DNA of 7,644 bases, from assembly GCA_945873015.1 (NCBI GenBank), contig CAMCBY010000192.1, positions 1-7,644 of the forward strand, given 5' to 3'. The stretch comes from Klebsiella pneumoniae (GTDB lineage: Bacteria > Pseudomonadota > Gammaproteobacteria > Ga0077536). This document shows positions 6,603 through 7,644 of this stretch, in pieces. The translations under genes and the position numbers were made by a program. The first letter of the stretch is position 1. Each line of letters starts with the position of its first letter. The notes under the pieces are model-generated. The model did no database searches, was not told the origin of the DNA, and saw only the letters and a program-made list of their open reading frames with translations.

Positions 6603-6713
6603 GTGCGAATTCATTCGCACATTGGTTATGAATGTCAGGCTTCAGCCTGACATTGAAAATCTCTGTACTGCGGCGGGCTACGGCAATGAGTGTGCGAATG
6701 AATTCGCACCTAC
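6599..6713. repeat. REP-like inverted pair, family B, with a nested family A hairpin
   Basis: Two palindromes, GTGCGAATTCATTCGCAC at 6603-6620 and its reverse complement at 6692-6709, face each other with 71 nt between them. Perfect GTAG heads flank them on the outside (6599-6602 on +; 6713-6710 on -). The stem is identical to that of the element at 3404-3486, and only the loop differs (TC against TT). ATT follows the left palindrome; the right one has ACT, the single departure. The GTAG head supplies the stop codon of the glycosylase gene. The spacer holds a family A hairpin described separately. The rest of the gap up to the RTX gene (6714-6866) shows no clear promoter or terminator. Confidence 0.8.
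6631..6654. repeat. Family A REP-like hairpin nested in a family B pair
   Basis: AATGTCAGGCT-TC-AGCCTGACATT is a 24-nt palindrome with an 11-bp stem. It matches the family A element at 1419-1500 except that one A-T stem pair is a G-C pair here: both sides of the stem changed together. Unlike the paired copies it has no GTGG head on either side. It lies inside the spacer of the family B element at 6599-6713. Confidence 0.75.
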
Positions 6714-6854
6714 GTAATGGCGCTGTAATGTTTTCAATTGTTCACGAAGCAGGACGGCTGCATCGCGTTCGCAATCGAGGGCGCCGTTTAGCATGGTGCG
6801 TTCCATCGCGCGCTACGATGCCCTATCGAGCCGCTACGTGCTCCCCACTCACAC

Positions 6855-6859
6855 AAGGA
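6855..6859 (+). promoter_or_regulatory. Shine-Dalgarno site of the RTX/FG-GAP gene
   Basis: AAGGA lies 7 nt before the ATG at 6867 and supports this ATG as the start. No long open frame precedes it in the same phase. Confidence 0.75.
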
Positions 6860-6866
6860 AGACAGC

Positions 6867-7644
6867 ATGGCTGTACGCCGCGGCACTGCCGGCAACGATA
6901 CTCTGACCGGCACCAGCACTGCTGACAGCCTGTTGGGACTCGCGGGCAATGATCGCCTGCGCGCAAGTGGCGGCGATGACGTGCTCGACGGTGGTGCGGG
7001 CAACGACCAACTGCGCGGCGAGGCCGGTGATGATCGCCTGCGTGGTGGTAATGATGACGATCTGCTCGACGGTGGCGCTGGCAGCGACCAACTGCGTGGT
7101 GATGGCGGTAACGACCGCCTGATCTTTGATCGGAACGATAGTCTCGTGGACGGCGGCAGCGGCACCGACACCTTACAAGTCGACGGCACCGGCACGACCC
7201 TCAACAATGCCGCGCTCGGCGCGGCGCGTGCGATCGAAATCATCGACCTGCGCGGCAGCGGCGCCAATCGAATCGTGCTGGATGCGGCGCTGGTCGCGCG
7301 CCTGTCGGATACCGACATTCTGCGCATCCGCGCCGGCAGCGACGACGAAATCATCGCCCATGGCGGCTGGCAGGCCGGCGCCAATACCGCTATCGATGGC
7401 GTGATCTACAGGCAGTTCAGTCTCGCCGGCGCCACGCTGCAGGTGGAACTCGGCGCACATACTCTGATCAATGGCGTGCTGCCGCTGGCCGGCATCAACA
7501 GCGACGATGGTTATCGACTCGATGGCAGTGCCGAGAACGATTTCAGCGGGACCGTTGTCAGCGGCGCAGGCGATGTGAATGGTGACGGGTTTGCCGATCT
7601 TCTGATCACTGCCGAAGGCGCCGACCCCGGCGCACGCAACGGTG
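6867..7644 (+). CDS. RTX / FG-GAP calcium-binding protein, 5' part only
   Basis: The frame is open from the ATG at 6867 to the right edge, giving 259 residues without a stop. Residues 6-104 are eleven in-register RTX nonapeptides of the GGxGxDxLx type, which bind calcium in a beta-roll. A linking region follows (about 120-205), with IEIIDLRGSGANRIVLD and GGW motifs like those found between RTX blocks in large type I-secreted proteins. From about 211 an FG-GAP repeat begins (DDGYRLDGSAENDFSG, then the Ca-binding loop GDVNGDGFADL with Asp236, Asn238, Asp240 and Asp244). There is no N-terminal signal peptide, consistent with type I secretion through an uncleaved C-terminal signal, which would lie outside the window. 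The protein is probably a large secreted or surface protein. The RTX block at the very N-terminus is less usual than one near the C-terminus. Confidence 0.85.
   Translation, partial: MAVRRGTAGNDTLTGTSTADSLLGLAGNDRLRASGGDDVLDGGAGNDQLRGEAGDDRLRGGNDDDLLDGGAGSDQLRGDGGNDRLIFDRNDSLVDGGSGTDTLQVDGTGTTLNNAALGAARAIEIIDLRGSGANRIVLDAALVARLSDTDILRIRAGSDDEIIAHGGWQAGANTAIDGVIYRQFSLAGATLQVELGAHTLINGVLPLAGINSDDGYRLDGSAENDFSGTVVSGAGDVNGDGFADLLITAEGADPGARNG
6882..7178 (+). repeat. RTX nonapeptide array, 11 units of 27 nt
   Basis: Eleven consecutive 9-residue units run without a register break, from GTAGNDTLT through GGAGNDQLR to GGSGTDTLQ. Units 2, 4, 7 and 10 deviate most from GGxGxDxLx. Three units form a larger 27-residue period: NDRLR at residues 28-32, DDRLR at 55-59 and NDRLI at 82-86 start matching blocks (6948-7028, 7029-7109, 7110-7190), the first two being closely similar at the DNA level. 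Confidence 0.85.

Noticed and set aside
1419..6713. Spaced palindromes as a CRISPR array
   Set aside because: The repeats are kilobases apart in inverted pairs, with no regular direct repeat and spacer pattern and no cas genes.
6703..6731. Possible promoter TTCGCA - 17 nt - TAATGT partly inside the REP-like element, upstream of the RTX gene
   Set aside because: Both boxes match the consensus poorly, and the transcript start would be about 130 nt from the ATG; not enough to call a promoter.

Overview
The window is GC-rich, densely coded bacterial chromosomal DNA. Gene content and the small intergenic palindromes (short inverted pairs carrying GTAG or GTGG heads) suggest a gammaproteobacterium, but nothing here fixes the genus. 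There are no RNA genes, CRISPR arrays, transposase genes or phage genes. Gene order, left to right: the 3' end of a luciferase-like flavin monooxygenase (+); a short-chain dehydrogenase (+); a sirtuin (-); a PDZ-containing HtrA-like protein that has lost its whole catalytic triad (+); a DnaQ/RNase T-fold 3'-5' exonuclease (-); an amidase-signature hydrolase (+); an AlkA-type DNA glycosylase (+); and the 5' part of an RTX/FG-GAP calcium-binding protein (+), which runs off the right edge.

Transcription units. The monooxygenase and the dehydrogenase look like one redox operon. Sirtuin and HtrA-like genes diverge from a shared intergenic region of about 115 bp, and exonuclease and amidase diverge from another of about 150 bp. 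Amidase and glycosylase are only 13 nt apart and probably co-transcribed, although their functions are unrelated. The RTX/FG-GAP gene has its own strong Shine-Dalgarno site.

The most unusual structure lies between the genes. Three intergenic regions (1419-1500, 3404-3486, 6599-6713) each hold a pair of inverted 16-18 nt palindromes. Two unrelated palindrome sequences occur, GTCAGRCT-YY-AGYCTGAC and GTGCGAAT-YY-ATTCGCAC, but they share one skeleton: a GTRG head on the 5' side, an 8-bp stem, a 2-nt loop, then ATT. This matches REP/REPIN elements, which are mobilised in trans by REP-associated tyrosine transposases (RAYTs). No RAYT is in the window. Two elements sit between convergent gene ends. 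The third supplies the stop codon of the glycosylase gene and carries a hairpin of the other family nested inside it.

The strongest protein-level observation is the HtrA-like pseudoprotease: Tyr, Gly and Trp stand where the catalytic His, Asp and Ser belong, the PDZ domain is intact, and no signal peptide is visible. I see no complete new multi-gene system here. The points most worth following are the twin REP families and the pseudoprotease.
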